A DNA stretch of 64,000 nucleotides from JAGVSZ01 sp035456405 (lineage in GTDB: Bacteria > Pseudomonadota > Gammaproteobacteria > Burkholderiales > SG8-39). The position numbers and the translations under genes are program-made. The stretch covers positions 62,001 through 126,000 of the forward strand of contig DATIDG010000083.1 in NCBI GenBank assembly GCA_035456405.1, read 5' to 3'. The notes below the pieces were generated by a model that saw only the letters and a list, made by a program, of their open reading frames with translations, made no database searches and was not told the origin of the DNA. Shown one piece after another: positions 8,136 to 16,089 of the stretch (its first letter is position 1; every line of letters begins with the position of its first letter).

Positions 8136-8159
8136 ACAAGGGGGACTTTTTCCCCTTGT
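8136..8159. repeat. Hairpin repeat, copy B (ACAAGGGG/CCCCTTGT)
   Basis: The same 8-base stem as the copy at 8094-8119, here at 8136-8143 and 8152-8159, with a loop containing five T residues. The two copies are 42 bases apart and differ only in the loop, which suggests a local duplication or a repeat family. Confidence 0.6.
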
Positions 8160-8177
8160 TCGTATGAACGCTCTTGG

Positions 8178-8206
8178 ATTTTTTCGGCCCGCTGGGCCGA
8201 AAAAAT
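8178..8206. terminator. Bidirectional intrinsic terminator-like hairpin
   Basis: Thirteen perfect base pairs: ATTTTTTCGGCCC (8178-8190) pairs with GGGCCGAAAAAAT (8194-8206) around a three-base GCT loop. The T-run and A-run flank a GC stem, so the structure looks like a terminator in both directions. It would end the hydratase/ACT transcript. Confidence 0.75.
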
Positions 8207-8207
8207 T

Positions 8208-8253
8208 CCTCGGGGCAGTCGAGAGGAGGAGGAGGAGGGTGACTGCCCCGAGG
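8208..8253. repeat. Inverted repeat with a (GGA)n loop
   Basis: A 13-base perfect inverted repeat (CCTCGGGGCAGTC at 8208-8220, GACTGCCCCGAGG at 8241-8253) encloses a 20-base all-purine loop made mostly of GGA repeats. It sits two bases after the terminator-like hairpin. Such a loop resembles stacked Shine-Dalgarno sequences or a GGA-type G-rich structure. The rest of the gap to 8466 has no recognisable gene. Confidence 0.6.
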
Positions 8254-8374
8254 GTCCACAGGAGAGGAGAGTCCCTGATTGCGCCAGTGGGGGCGCCTCC
8301 GGGGGCGACGAAGGCGGGCAGGCTGTGCTCGTCTTCGATTGAACCGAGTCTAAGTGGCCCCCGAATATCCGTCC

Positions 8375-8405
8375 AATCGATCCCGTAGATTTCCATAATC
8401 GATCC
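8375..8405. promoter_or_regulatory. Direct-repeat operator candidate upstream of a LysR gene
   Basis: AATCGATCC occurs at 8375-8383 and again at 8397-8405, exactly 22 bases (about two helical turns) apart, 62-92 bases before the LysR start. Each copy holds the palindrome ATCGAT. The spacing suits a dimer or tetramer binding one DNA face, possibly the adjacent LysR protein itself. Confidence 0.4.
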
Positions 8406-8466
8406 GACAGATAATGCGGGCCGCAGCGGCTGCACGCGCGCGCCGCATGCCGAATCTGCCCAGGAC

Positions 8467-9453
8467 ATGGATATCCGCACCGTCGACCTGAACCTGCTCG
8501 TCGCCCTCGACGCGCTGCTCGCCGAGCGCAACGTCACGCGTGCCGCGGCGCGCCTCAATCTCTCGCAATCGGCGATGAGCGCCGCGCTCGCGCGGCTCCG
8601 TGCGCTGTTCGGCGACCCACTGCTCCTGCGCACCTCCGGCGGGATGCTCGCCACGTCGAAGGGGCAGGAGCTCGTCGCGCCGGTGCGGCTGGTGCTGACC
8701 GAGATCGGCCGCATCGTCCAGCGGCCCGAACGATTCGATCCCGCGAGCACCGAGCGCGTGTTCACGATCGCCGCCTCGGACTACGTGGAGTACGCCGTGC
8801 TGCCGCGCCTGGTGGACTTCCTCGAGGCCAAGGCGCCGCGCGCCCAGCTCGCGGTGCGCCCGATGGACTTCGGCGCGGTCGCGCGCAACCTCGAGTCCGG
8901 AGAAGTCGACCTCGGCATCCTCGGCGCCGCGTTCGCGCCGCCGAGCGTGCGATCGCGGCCGCTGTTCGTCGAGCGGTTCGTGTGCGTCGCGCGCAAAGCG
9001 CATCCGAGCCTGGGAGAGCGGCTCACGGTCGACGACTACTGCGCGCTCGAACATGTGCTGGTCTCGCCGTCCGGCGCGGCGTTCAGTGCGCAGGCGGACG
9101 ACGCCCTCGCGGCGCTCGGCCGCAGTCGCCACGTGCGCTTGTCGGTCCCGCATTTCCTGCTGGTGCCCGAGATCCTCAAGCGCTCCGACATGATCGCGGT
9201 GCTCCCCGAGCGGCTGGCGCGCGGCTACGGCGAGCGTTTCCGGATTCTCGAGCTGCCGTTCGACCTTGCGCCGTTCAGCATCGTCGCGATCTGGCACGAA
9301 CGCACGCACCGCGACCCGGCGCTCGCCTGGCTCCGGCAGTCCATCGCCGACCTGATGAGCGAGCCTGTCGCATCCGGTAGCGCGGGAGCTGCCGCGCGCG
9401 CACGCGTGCCCCAGCCGGTCCCGCGCCGCGGTGCCCGTCGGCGGAGGGCGTGA
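8467..9453 (+). CDS. LysR-type transcriptional regulator
   Basis: This 328-residue regulator has the N-terminal winged helix-turn-helix (DLNLLVALDALLAERNVTRA, then LNLSQSAMSAALARLRALFG at about residues 31-50). A substrate-binding domain of the NodD/LinR-like subgroup follows (FTIAASDYVEYAVLPRLVDF, GEVDLGILGAAF). The last 30 residues form an Arg/Ala/Pro-rich tail unlike the family. No divergent target gene is adjacent; the nearest same-strand neighbours upstream are the hydratase/ACT genes beyond the hairpin-rich gap. The effector is unknown. Confidence 0.9.
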   Translation: MDIRTVDLNLLVALDALLAERNVTRAAARLNLSQSAMSAALARLRALFGDPLLLRTSGGMLATSKGQELVAPVRLVLTEIGRIVQRPERFDPASTERVFTIAASDYVEYAVLPRLVDFLEAKAPRAQLAVRPMDFGAVARNLESGEVDLGILGAAFAPPSVRSRPLFVERFVCVARKAHPSLGERLTVDDYCALEHVLVSPSGAAFSAQADDALAALGRSRHVRLSVPHFLLVPEILKRSDMIAVLPERLARGYGERFRILELPFDLAPFSIVAIWHERTHRDPALAWLRQSIADLMSEPVASGSAGAAARARVPQPVPRRGARRRRA

Positions 9454-9482
9454 CGGAACCTGTAATCATCCGAACCGGAATG

Positions 9483-9506
9483 GCAAGGGGCCGGATGGCC
9501 CCTTGC
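9483..9506. terminator. Hairpin between convergent genes
   Basis: A perfect 10-base stem, GCAAGGGGCC (9483-9492) with GGCCCCTTGC (9497-9506), closes a GGAT tetraloop. It lies between the convergent LysR gene and the small secreted-protein gene. Its outer part, CAAGGGG/CCCCTTG, is shared with the two hairpins at 8094 and 8136. Confidence 0.65.
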
Positions 9507-9523
9507 GTCTTCTGCCCTCCACG

Positions 9524-9772
9524 TCAACCCTTTTCGGGTCGGGCGGTCGCCGGTACTGCGACCGGTGCGGGTCGCGTCGCCTTCTCTTGCGTCTTGCGCT
9601 CCTCCGCCAGGGCTTTCTCCCGACGGTGCTCGTTCCATGCCGCCGCCTGGTCCCTGAGGTCCCAGTAAGCATCCTGGCTTTCGGTAGGGTTCGGGTTGCC
9701 GGCGAGCGCGGCGCCCGCCGCGCCGAGAGTCACCACGGCAGCAGCGATTGCGAGGGTGCGTTGCAGTTTCAT
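9524..9772 (-). CDS. Small secreted protein, unknown function
   Basis: An 82-residue product with a clear Sec signal peptide (MKLQRTLAIAAAVVTLGAAG, cleavage probably after ALA at about residue 24). The mature part, starting GNPNPTESQDAYWDLRDQAA, is a charged, probably helical segment, and a Pro/Ala-rich tail follows. AGGAGCACCCG precedes the ATG at 9772, which supports the start. I know of no family for it. Confidence 0.65.
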   Translation of the reverse strand: MKLQRTLAIAAAVVTLGAAGAALAGNPNPTESQDAYWDLRDQAAAWNEHRREKALAEERKTQEKATRPAPVAVPATARPEKG

Positions 9773-9913
9773 CGGGTGCTCCTTTCGTCGAAGATGCGTA
9801 GCGCGAAGTGCGCTGCGACGCGGAGCACCTTAGTCCTCGCACCGCCCGAGAAAAACAGCCGGCGCGGAAATGGATTGTTAACCGGACGTGAGGAGTCGAG
9901 TCGGAACGGCCGG

Positions 9914-10891
9914 TCAGCCCGCGCCTGCCCTGCGCGCGTCATGCTGCTTGCCCGTGGGCGCGACGCGGTGTGCTGCAATCCGCTCCCACCACGGGTCGCG
10001 AGTCGCGTCGCCGCCGAGACGCGCCGCCAGGAAGTCGACGAACGTGCGCACCTTCGCCGCGAGGTGGCGCCGGTGCGGGAAGACCGCGTACAGGCCCAGG
10101 TCGACGGTGTGCCAGTCCTCGAGGACCGGCGTGAGTCTTCCCGCCACGACCTCGTGCCACGCGTTGATGGTGGTGAGCAGCAGGATCCCAGCGCCGGCGA
10201 CGCTCGCCTCGCGCAGCACGCGGGTCGAGTTCGACCGCATGGCTGGCCTGATGTGCACAAGCCGTTTTTCGCCGTCGCGGCGCAGGAGCAATTCCTCGCG
10301 CAGCAGCGGGTGCATGATCGGCAGGAAGCGGTGGCGCTCGAGGTCCTCGGGCGTGCGCGGCGTGCCGTGCGCCTCGAGATAGGCGGGCGCCGCGCAGAGC
10401 AGCAGGCGCGAGCGCGCGAGCGGCCGCACGATCAGGCTCGACTCCGGCAGGCGCACGGCGCCGCGGATCCCGACGTCGAAGCGCTCCTCGACCAGGTCGA
10501 CGAAGCGGTTCTCGAGCACCACCTCCGGCGCGACCTCCGGCTCGGCCCGCATGAACTCGGTGACGAGCGGCGCCAGCTCCTCGCCGATGTCCACGCCGGC
10601 GGTGATGCGCAGCGTTCCCCGCGGGGCGCGCGAAAGCGCCCCGACCGCGGCCTCCGCGTCGTCGAGGTCGGCAACGATGCGCGCGCAGTGCTCGTAGTAC
10701 GCCGCGCCGGCCTCGGTGAGGCTCACCTGCCGGGTGGTGCGGTAGAGCAGGCGCACCCCTAGCCGCTCCTCCAGGCTGTTGACGTGCTTCGTGACCATCG
10801 CAGGCGAGATGTCCAGGCGCGCTGCCGCCTTGGAGAAGCCCCCGGCCTGGACGACCCGCAGGAAGGCCCGCATGCTGCCCAGCGTGTCCAT
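9914..10891 (-). CDS. LysR-type transcriptional regulator
   Basis: The 325-residue protein starts MDTLGSMRAFLRVVQAGGFS and continues with the recognition helix region LDISPAMVTKHVNSLEERLG. Its effector domain follows the CrgA/AaeR-like pattern (GTLRITAGVDIGEELAPLV, LTPVLEDWHTVDLGLYAVFP). That subgroup often regulates neighbouring oxidoreductases or efflux genes, but the divergent gene here is an acetyltransferase. A perfect inverted repeat with an 11-base spacer sits over its ribosome site, consistent with autoregulation. Confidence 0.9.
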   Translation of the reverse strand: MDTLGSMRAFLRVVQAGGFSKAAARLDISPAMVTKHVNSLEERLGVRLLYRTTRQVSLTEAGAAYYEHCARIVADLDDAEAAVGALSRAPRGTLRITAGVDIGEELAPLVTEFMRAEPEVAPEVVLENRFVDLVEERFDVGIRGAVRLPESSLIVRPLARSRLLLCAAPAYLEAHGTPRTPEDLERHRFLPIMHPLLREELLLRRDGEKRLVHIRPAMRSNSTRVLREASVAGAGILLLTTINAWHEVVAGRLTPVLEDWHTVDLGLYAVFPHRRHLAAKVRTFVDFLAARLGGDATRDPWWERIAAHRVAPTGKQHDARRAGAG

Positions 10892-10892
10892 G

Positions 10893-10915
10893 ATTGTTTA
10901 CTCCTGGTCAACAAT
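10893..10915. promoter_or_regulatory. LysR box (T-N11-A) overlapping the ribosome site
   Basis: ATTGTT (10893-10898) and AACAAT (10910-10915) form a perfect 6-base inverted repeat separated by 11 bases, the T-N11-A layout of LysR operators. On the minus strand it covers the AGGAG ribosome site and lies one base upstream of the ATG at 10891. Binding there would block expression of the regulator itself, and perhaps control the divergent acetyltransferase gene. Confidence 0.55.
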
Positions 10916-10970
10916 GCCTTTCGCGTCCGGCGGATTCTAATCCCCGTGCCTCGGGACTAGAGTGCGATGC

Positions 10971-11639
10971 ATGGAAACAGCCGCCGAATTCGTTGCAGTA
11001 GCGCGACCGATGGAACCGCTGCCCGCCCGCTACCCGTTCGACCTCGTCGACGTGTGGCACGCCCGCGACGGCGAGCGCGTGCTCGTGCGGCCGGTCCATC
11101 CGCAGGACCTCGAGCTCGCGCAGGCGTTTGTGCGCGAGCTCTCGCCCGAATCGCGCTACAACCGGTTCCACGGCACGATGAAGGAGCTGACCCCCGGGAT
11201 GGCGCGCTGGGCCACCCACGTCGACTACGATCGGCACATGGCGCTGATCGCGGTCGTATACGGGGACGGGCGCGAGATCGAGATCGGCGCGGCGCGCTAC
11301 GTGGTGCGAGCCGACGGCGAGACGGCCGAGTTTGCCGTTGCCGTCGCGGACACCTGGCAGGGGCAGGGCCTCGGCGCACGATTGCTGTCCGATCTGACGC
11401 GCGTGGCGGCGGGTCGCGGGCTACGCTGGATCGAGGGCGAAGTCCTCGCGTCGAACCGCGGCATGCTTGCGCTCGCGCGCAGGCTCGGTTTCGATTACCG
11501 GAAGCCGCATCGCGACGCGCGCCTGGTGACGGTCAGCCGACGCCTGCGCGCGGAGGACGCCCGGGCTGCAAAGCCCGCACCTTCCGCATGGCGCGGGCTG
11601 CTCCGGACGCTGCACTTGAGCCGGCTCTCGCCCGCCTAG
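10971..11639 (+). CDS. GNAT acetyltransferase, protein-lysine acetyltransferase-like
   Basis: From the ATG at 10971 (METAAEF) this is 222 residues. RVLVRPVHPQDLELAQAFVR and LSPESRYNRFHGTMKELTP are the signature of the GNAT domain also found at the C-terminus of Pat-type protein acetyltransferases. DTWQGQGLGARLLSDLTRVA is the acetyl-CoA site. A GTG at 10962 is an alternative start. It is divergent from the LysR gene across 79 bases and ends tail-to-tail with the SDR gene, both stops sharing the CTAG at 11636-11639. Confidence 0.8.
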   Translation: METAAEFVAVARPMEPLPARYPFDLVDVWHARDGERVLVRPVHPQDLELAQAFVRELSPESRYNRFHGTMKELTPGMARWATHVDYDRHMALIAVVYGDGREIEIGAARYVVRADGETAEFAVAVADTWQGQGLGARLLSDLTRVAAGRGLRWIEGEVLASNRGMLALARRLGFDYRKPHRDARLVTVSRRLRAEDARAAKPAPSAWRGLLRTLHLSRLSPA

Positions 11640-12367
11640 AACCGTTCCGCCCACGGCCGGACGTCGACCTCGAACGTCCACGCGCTGCGCGGCTGCTGCG
11701 CCAGCTGCCAGTACACCTCGGCGATGTCCGCCGGCTTGAGCATGCCGTCCTCGGGCAGCTGCGCAACCCGCTCCGGAAAGCGCTCGCGCACACGCTGCGA
11801 GTCGATCATCCCGTCGACGATCACCGAGGCGACGTGGATGCCTTGCGGCCCCAGCTCGCGCGCCATCGACTGCGCGACCTGGCGCACGCCGCCCTTCGCG
11901 GCCGCGAACGCCGCGAACTGCGACGACCCCCGCAGGCTGGCGGTCGCGCCCGTGAAGATGATCGTGCCGTGGCCGCGCGGGACCATGTGGCGTGCGGCCT
12001 CGCGTCCGACCAGGAAGCCTGCGTAGCACCCCAGGCGCCACACCTTCTCGAACATGTCGGACGGCGTGTCGAGGATCGAGGCGCGGTAGTTCGCGCCGGT
12101 GTTGAACACCGCGACGCCGATCGGGCCGATCTGGGCCTCGACGTCGTCGAAGAGCTTGGTGACCGCTCTTTCCTCGCGGAGGTCGGCGACGTAAGCGATC
12201 CCGCGCCCGCCCCCCGCCTCGATGTCGCCCGCGATGCGCGCGAGCCGGTCGGCGCTGCGCGCTACGAGCACCGTCTGGAAGCCGCCGCGGGCAAACCGGC
12301 GCGCCACCGCGCCGCCGAGCCCGTCCCCGACTCCGGCGACCAGCGCCACGTTCGTCTTGCCCGCCAT
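11636..12367 (-). CDS. Atypical short-chain dehydrogenase/reductase lacking the catalytic Tyr
   Basis: The ATG at 12367 has an AGGAGG site five bases upstream. The 243-residue Rossmann protein carries a GVGDGLG cofactor loop. Where classical SDRs have YxxxK, this has FAAAK (Phe154, Lys158), and the usual Ser of the preceding strand region is Thr/Ala (IIFTGATASLRG). The pattern fits the SDR_c10-like subgroup, which lacks the standard active site. It may bind NAD(P) without normal dehydrogenase chemistry or use another acid. The gene is divergent from the flavoprotein gene at 12447. Confidence 0.8.
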   Translation of the reverse strand: MAGKTNVALVAGVGDGLGGAVARRFARGGFQTVLVARSADRLARIAGDIEAGGGRGIAYVADLREERAVTKLFDDVEAQIGPIGVAVFNTGANYRASILDTPSDMFEKVWRLGCYAGFLVGREAARHMVPRGHGTIIFTGATASLRGSSQFAAFAAAKGGVRQVAQSMARELGPQGIHVASVIVDGMIDSQRVRERFPERVAQLPEDGMLKPADIAEVYWQLAQQPRSAWTFEVDVRPWAERF

Positions 12368-12446
12368 GACCACCTCCTGCGCCGCGACTCTAATGGATTT
12401 CGTGCGGCGGCTGTGCTACACAAATACGAGCCGATCCCGATCCTCC

Positions 12447-13598
12447 ATGATCCACGACGTCGCGATCTGCGGCGCCGGCCCCGCCGGCAGCTACGCCGGC
12501 TATCTACTCGCGCGGCAGGGGCTCGACGTCGCGCTCATCGACAAGGCCGTGTTCCCGCGCGAGAAGCCCTGCGGCGGCGCGCTGTCGCGCAAGGCACTCG
12601 AGCTGGTCGACTTCGATCTCCAACCGGTGGTGCAGCGGCGCGTGACCGGTGCATGGCTCGCGTTCGGCGGCCGCGCGGTCCGCCACGACGCGAACGGCGT
12701 GGTCGCGGTGATGACGGAGCGGGTCGAGCTGGACGCTTTCCTCGTCGAACGCGCGCGGGCGGCCGGAGCACGGTTTCTTCCGGGGACGGCGTTGCAGCGC
12801 GTAACGGCAGGCGCGGACGACGTGAGCATCGCGACGAGCGCGGGCGAGCTGCGGACGCGCTACCTGCTCGGGGCGGACGGCGTCGCGAGCGCGGTGCGCG
12901 CGCGCGTGTTCGGCCGGGACGCCATCCAGTACGCGCCGGCGGTCGAGGCGCTGGTGTACGCGCCGCCCGACGTCGTCGCGCGGTTCGCCGACCGCGTGCT
13001 GCTCGAGGTCGGCGGAATGCCGCAGGGCTACGGCTGGGTGTTCGGTAAGCGCGACCATCTCAACGTGGGCGTGTTCTCGGTCCGCGGCGCCTCCGGGATC
13101 CGTGCCCACCTTGCGGCGTTCCGTGCCCGCTATCCGGCGCTCGCGCGCTACGCGCGGACCCGCGAGCTCGGGCATCCGATCCCGGTCCGGCACGCGACCG
13201 CGGTCGAGCACGGCCGCGTCTGGCTGCTCGGCGACGCGGCCGGGCTCGTCGAGAGCGTGCTGGGCGAAGGCATCTACTTCGCGCTGAAGAGCGCGGTGCT
13301 CGCGGCGCGGGCATTCGCGACCGCGCGGGGCGCGCCGCGCGTCGGCGAGTACGCGGCGCTCGTCCGGTGCGAGCTCGAGCCCGAGCTTGCCGCTGCGCGG
13401 CGCCTCGCGCGCGCCTGCTATGCGCGACCGGGGATCACGTTCGAGCACATCGCCCGCAACGCGCACGCGAGCCGCCTCTTCCTCGGGCTCGTCACCGGCG
13501 AGGTGGGCTACCGCGAGTGCTTCGTGCGGGCGCTAGCGGAGATGCCGGCGTGGATGGTCGCGCGGCGTGAGCCGGTGGTTCCCGTGGGCGCGATCTAG
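12447..13598 (+). CDS. Geranylgeranyl-reductase family FAD oxidoreductase
   Basis: The 383-residue flavoprotein starts at the ATG at 12447. Its motifs are VAICGAGPAGSYAGYLLARQ (FAD fold), FPREKPCGGALS (the PxxKxCGG loop of this family) and VWLLGDAAGLVESVLGEGI (second FAD motif and substrate channel). Relatives reduce isoprenoid double bonds of chlorophyll, menaquinone or lipids, but many in heterotrophs are uncharacterised. No terpenoid genes are adjacent. It ends tail-to-tail with the cupin gene, sharing CTAG at 13595-13598. Confidence 0.8.
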   Translation: MIHDVAICGAGPAGSYAGYLLARQGLDVALIDKAVFPREKPCGGALSRKALELVDFDLQPVVQRRVTGAWLAFGGRAVRHDANGVVAVMTERVELDAFLVERARAAGARFLPGTALQRVTAGADDVSIATSAGELRTRYLLGADGVASAVRARVFGRDAIQYAPAVEALVYAPPDVVARFADRVLLEVGGMPQGYGWVFGKRDHLNVGVFSVRGASGIRAHLAAFRARYPALARYARTRELGHPIPVRHATAVEHGRVWLLGDAAGLVESVLGEGIYFALKSAVLAARAFATARGAPRVGEYAALVRCELEPELAAARRLARACYARPGITFEHIARNAHASRLFLGLVTGEVGYRECFVRALAEMPAWMVARREPVVPVGAI

Positions 13599-13951
13599 AG
13601 CAGTTCGGTGTCGTCGTGCGCGTATGCCGGCGCGCAAGCACAGAGGATCTTCAGCGGACCGCTGCCGACGTTGCGGATCTTGTGTGCGGTGCCCGGCAGG
13701 ATGCAGACCGTATCCCCCGCGCGCAATTCGAAGGACTCGTCGGCCAGCGTCATCAGGCCGATGCCCTGGGTCACGTGGTAGAGCTCCTCCGTGAGGCGAT
13801 GGCGATGGAGCAGCGTCTCCGCCCCCGGCGGCACCGTCGCTTCGGCGAGGCTCTGTGCGCGGTTGCCGTGGACCGCCGGGTGCATCAGCTCGCGGATCTC
13901 CGAGCCGTCCTTCGTGACGTAGGGCGCGACGCCCGCGTAGCTCGTCTTCAT
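13595..13951 (-). CDS. Cupin-domain protein
   Basis: A compact 118-residue single cupin. Motif 1 holds His49, His51 and Glu56 (LLHRHRLTEELYHVTQGIG) and motif 2 holds His90 (LRAGDTVCILPGTAHKIRN), a complete 3-His/1-Glu metal set. Proteins of this kind serve as sugar isomerases, dioxygenases or metal-binding sensors; this one has no specific signature. Its ATG shares one base with the stop of the upstream GDSL gene (TGATG), so translation is coupled. Confidence 0.75.
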   Translation of the reverse strand: MKTSYAGVAPYVTKDGSEIRELMHPAVHGNRAQSLAEATVPPGAETLLHRHRLTEELYHVTQGIGLMTLADESFELRAGDTVCILPGTAHKIRNVGSGPLKILCACAPAYAHDDTELL

Positions 13952-14574
13952 CAGATCGCCTTCGCGCGCTTGAGAAGCTCGGCGAGCGACTGCGCGATGC
14001 GCGCATACCCTTTCGCGTTGGGGTGCACCCAGTCGCTCTTGAGCTCGTTGTCGGTCAGCACCTTCTTCAGCACCTCGCCGTCGTAGGGGATGCGGAACTC
14101 CTGCGCGATGTCCGCGTAGAAGCCCGCCGGCGAGCCGGTGAGCCCCGGTCTCGGCACGCCGACGAGAACGACCTCGACGCCCTTCTCCTTCGCGAGCTTC
14201 ACCATCGAGCGGACGTTTGCGGCGGCCTGCGTCTCCGGCAGCTTGCGCAGGAAGTCGTTGCCGCCGTGGCACAGGATGAGGAGCTTCGGCTGCAACTGCT
14301 CCAGCGCTTCCGGCAGCCGTTCCAGCCCTACGGCGCTCACCTCACCGGGGACGCCTGCCGACACCACCTTGCGCCCGATCAGGCGTTCGAGCACCGCCGG
14401 ATAGCTCTCCGTCGTCGACGCGCCGGTGCCATGGGTCAGGCTGTCGCCGAAGGCGAGCACCACCGCGCTGCCGTCGAGCCGCGGCAGGGGCGGGGTGCGC
14501 TCGCCGCAGCCGGCGAGCAGAGTCGCGCAGGCGGCAAGGACGATCCAGGTTGCGGCGAGACGGGCAGGCGGCAT
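13951..14574 (-). CDS. GDSL-type esterase lipoprotein (arylesterase / TesA-like)
   Basis: From the ATG at 14574 the 207-residue product has a lipoprotein signal ending in the lipobox LLAGC (Cys23). The SGNH hydrolase blocks are AFGDSLTHGTG (nucleophile Ser), GVPGE, ILCHGGNDFLR (block III Asn) and DWVHPNAKGY (Asp and His). It should be an outer or inner membrane-anchored esterase or lysophospholipase. A further ATG at 14619 would add 15 residues before the signal. It forms a two-gene unit with the cupin. Confidence 0.8.
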   Translation of the reverse strand: MPPARLAATWIVLAACATLLAGCGERTPPLPRLDGSAVVLAFGDSLTHGTGASTTESYPAVLERLIGRKVVSAGVPGEVSAVGLERLPEALEQLQPKLLILCHGGNDFLRKLPETQAAANVRSMVKLAKEKGVEVVLVGVPRPGLTGSPAGFYADIAQEFRIPYDGEVLKKVLTDNELKSDWVHPNAKGYARIAQSLAELLKRAKAI

Positions 14575-14698
14575 GCGATTGGCGCGGGCTGAGACGGCGG
14601 ACGGATCGAAGTTTCTCATGGGCGAATCAGGCGGGCGTAGTGGCGCGGGCAGGCCTTTTCTGCGACCCTACCTCGGATCCAGGGAGGAGTCGCAGGTC

Positions 14699-14959
14699 AT
14701 GGCCGCAAGCAGGTCCGGGAGTGTCGCGAGGGCGGTCGGCTACGGCGTCGCCAGCATCGCGCTCTACGTGTTGCTCTTCGTGTACGCCGACGAGACCGTC
14801 GAGCTCGCGCGCCGCACGCGCGAAGGCGACAAGATCCTGTTCCTCGTCCCGATCGTCATCGCGTTCGCGTTCTCGATCGTGCACGGCGCGTTCACCGGCC
14901 ACTTCTGGGCTGCGGTCGGGCTCAAGCCGGCCGTGAAGAGCAAGAAGAAGAAGAAATGA
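14699..14959 (+). CDS. Small two-helix membrane protein
   Basis: The ATG at 14699 has GGGAGGAG nearby upstream. The 86 residues contain two hydrophobic helices (about 14-30 and 46-64) separated by an acidic/basic loop (ADETVELARRTREGDK), and end in a lysine tail (KSKKKKK). It lies 10 bases before the TauE/SafE transporter on the same strand and may be an accessory subunit of it. No known family is recognised. Confidence 0.7.
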   Translation: MAASRSGSVARAVGYGVASIALYVLLFVYADETVELARRTREGDKILFLVPIVIAFAFSIVHGAFTGHFWAAVGLKPAVKSKKKKK

Positions 14960-14969
14960 GGACCCGGGC

Positions 14970-16058
14970 ATGGAGGCCATAACGTTCATCCAGATCGACC
15001 CCGCGAGCGCCGTCCAGCTCTTTCTCGTCGGGTTCGTCGGCGGCATGGTCAGCGGCTTCATCGGCTCGGGCGGTGCGTTCGTGCTCACGCCCGCGATGAT
15101 GACGATGGGCGCGCCGGGAATCGTCGCGGTCGCGTCGAACATGTGCCACAAATTCCCGAAGGCGATCGTCGGCGCGCTGAAGCGGCACGAGTACGGGCAG
15201 GTGGACTGGAAGCTCGGCATCGCGATGGGCGTGTTCGCCGAGGTCGGCGTGTACGTCGGCAAGCACGTGATGTCCGGGATCCGGAGCGCCTACGGCGACG
15301 TGGGCACGAGCCTGTACGTGTCGATGGTGTTCATCGTCGTGCTGGGGATCGTCGGGACCTTCGTCCTCCGCGACGCCTGGCGGCTGTACAAGGCGGAAGG
15401 GGCCGGCGTGGATGTCCACACCCACAAGGTCACGCGGGTGGCGCGCTACCTGCAGTCGGTCGAGATTCCGGGAACGATGGTCTACTTCGCGAGCCTGCAG
15501 GCGCGGATGTCCATCGTCTTCATCGCGCCGCTCGGTTTCGCCACCGGGATGCTGGCAGCGACCATCGCGGTCGGCGGCTTCATCGGCGTTCCCTCGATGA
15601 TCTATCTCCTCGGCGCGCCGGCCCTGATGGCTTCGGCAACCGAGCTCGTGATCGCGTTCATCATGGGCCTGGGCGGCACGATCTTCTACGCGCTCGACGG
15701 CGTGGTCGACATCCGGCTCGCGATGATCATCCTCGCGGGCTCGCTCTTCGGCATCCAGCTCGGCGCGGTCGGCACGACCTACGTCAAGGACCACGCCGTG
15801 AAGCTGGTGATGGGGCTCATCATGGTCATCGTGCTCTTCAGCCGCTTCTTCTACATTCCCGGCTACCTGGCCGGCATGGGCAGGATCGACTCGCTCGATC
15901 CGCGGACGCTCGCCACGCTCAAGCTGCTGGGCGACGGGACGCTCGTGCTCGCGCTCGCGGTGGGCGGGCTCGCGATCCTGTGGGCGCTCGTCTCGGGAAT
16001 GACCGAGCACCGCCAGCGGCACGAAGAGCTCGCGGCGGTCGACGGCATCGAGGACTGA
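14970..16058 (+). CDS. TauE/SafE family anion permease
   Basis: The 362-residue integral membrane protein has the two-fold repeated TauE/SafE core. GFVGGMVSGFIGSGGAFVLT and its second-half counterpart FATGMLAATIAVGGFIGVPS are the glycine-rich repeats. Both halves have several helices, with an extended cytoplasmic loop around residues 135-160. Family members export sulfite, sulfoacetate or similar sulfur or organic anions. The size is larger than the usual 250-270 residues. It is coexpressed with the small membrane protein and convergent with a SulP permease. Confidence 0.85.
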   Translation: MEAITFIQIDPASAVQLFLVGFVGGMVSGFIGSGGAFVLTPAMMTMGAPGIVAVASNMCHKFPKAIVGALKRHEYGQVDWKLGIAMGVFAEVGVYVGKHVMSGIRSAYGDVGTSLYVSMVFIVVLGIVGTFVLRDAWRLYKAEGAGVDVHTHKVTRVARYLQSVEIPGTMVYFASLQARMSIVFIAPLGFATGMLAATIAVGGFIGVPSMIYLLGAPALMASATELVIAFIMGLGGTIFYALDGVVDIRLAMIILAGSLFGIQLGAVGTTYVKDHAVKLVMGLIMVIVLFSRFFYIPGYLAGMGRIDSLDPRTLATLKLLGDGTLVLALAVGGLAILWALVSGMTEHRQRHEELAAVDGIED

Positions 16059-16089
16059 GCGGCGCCGCCGGGGCCTCGATCCGCCGCGG

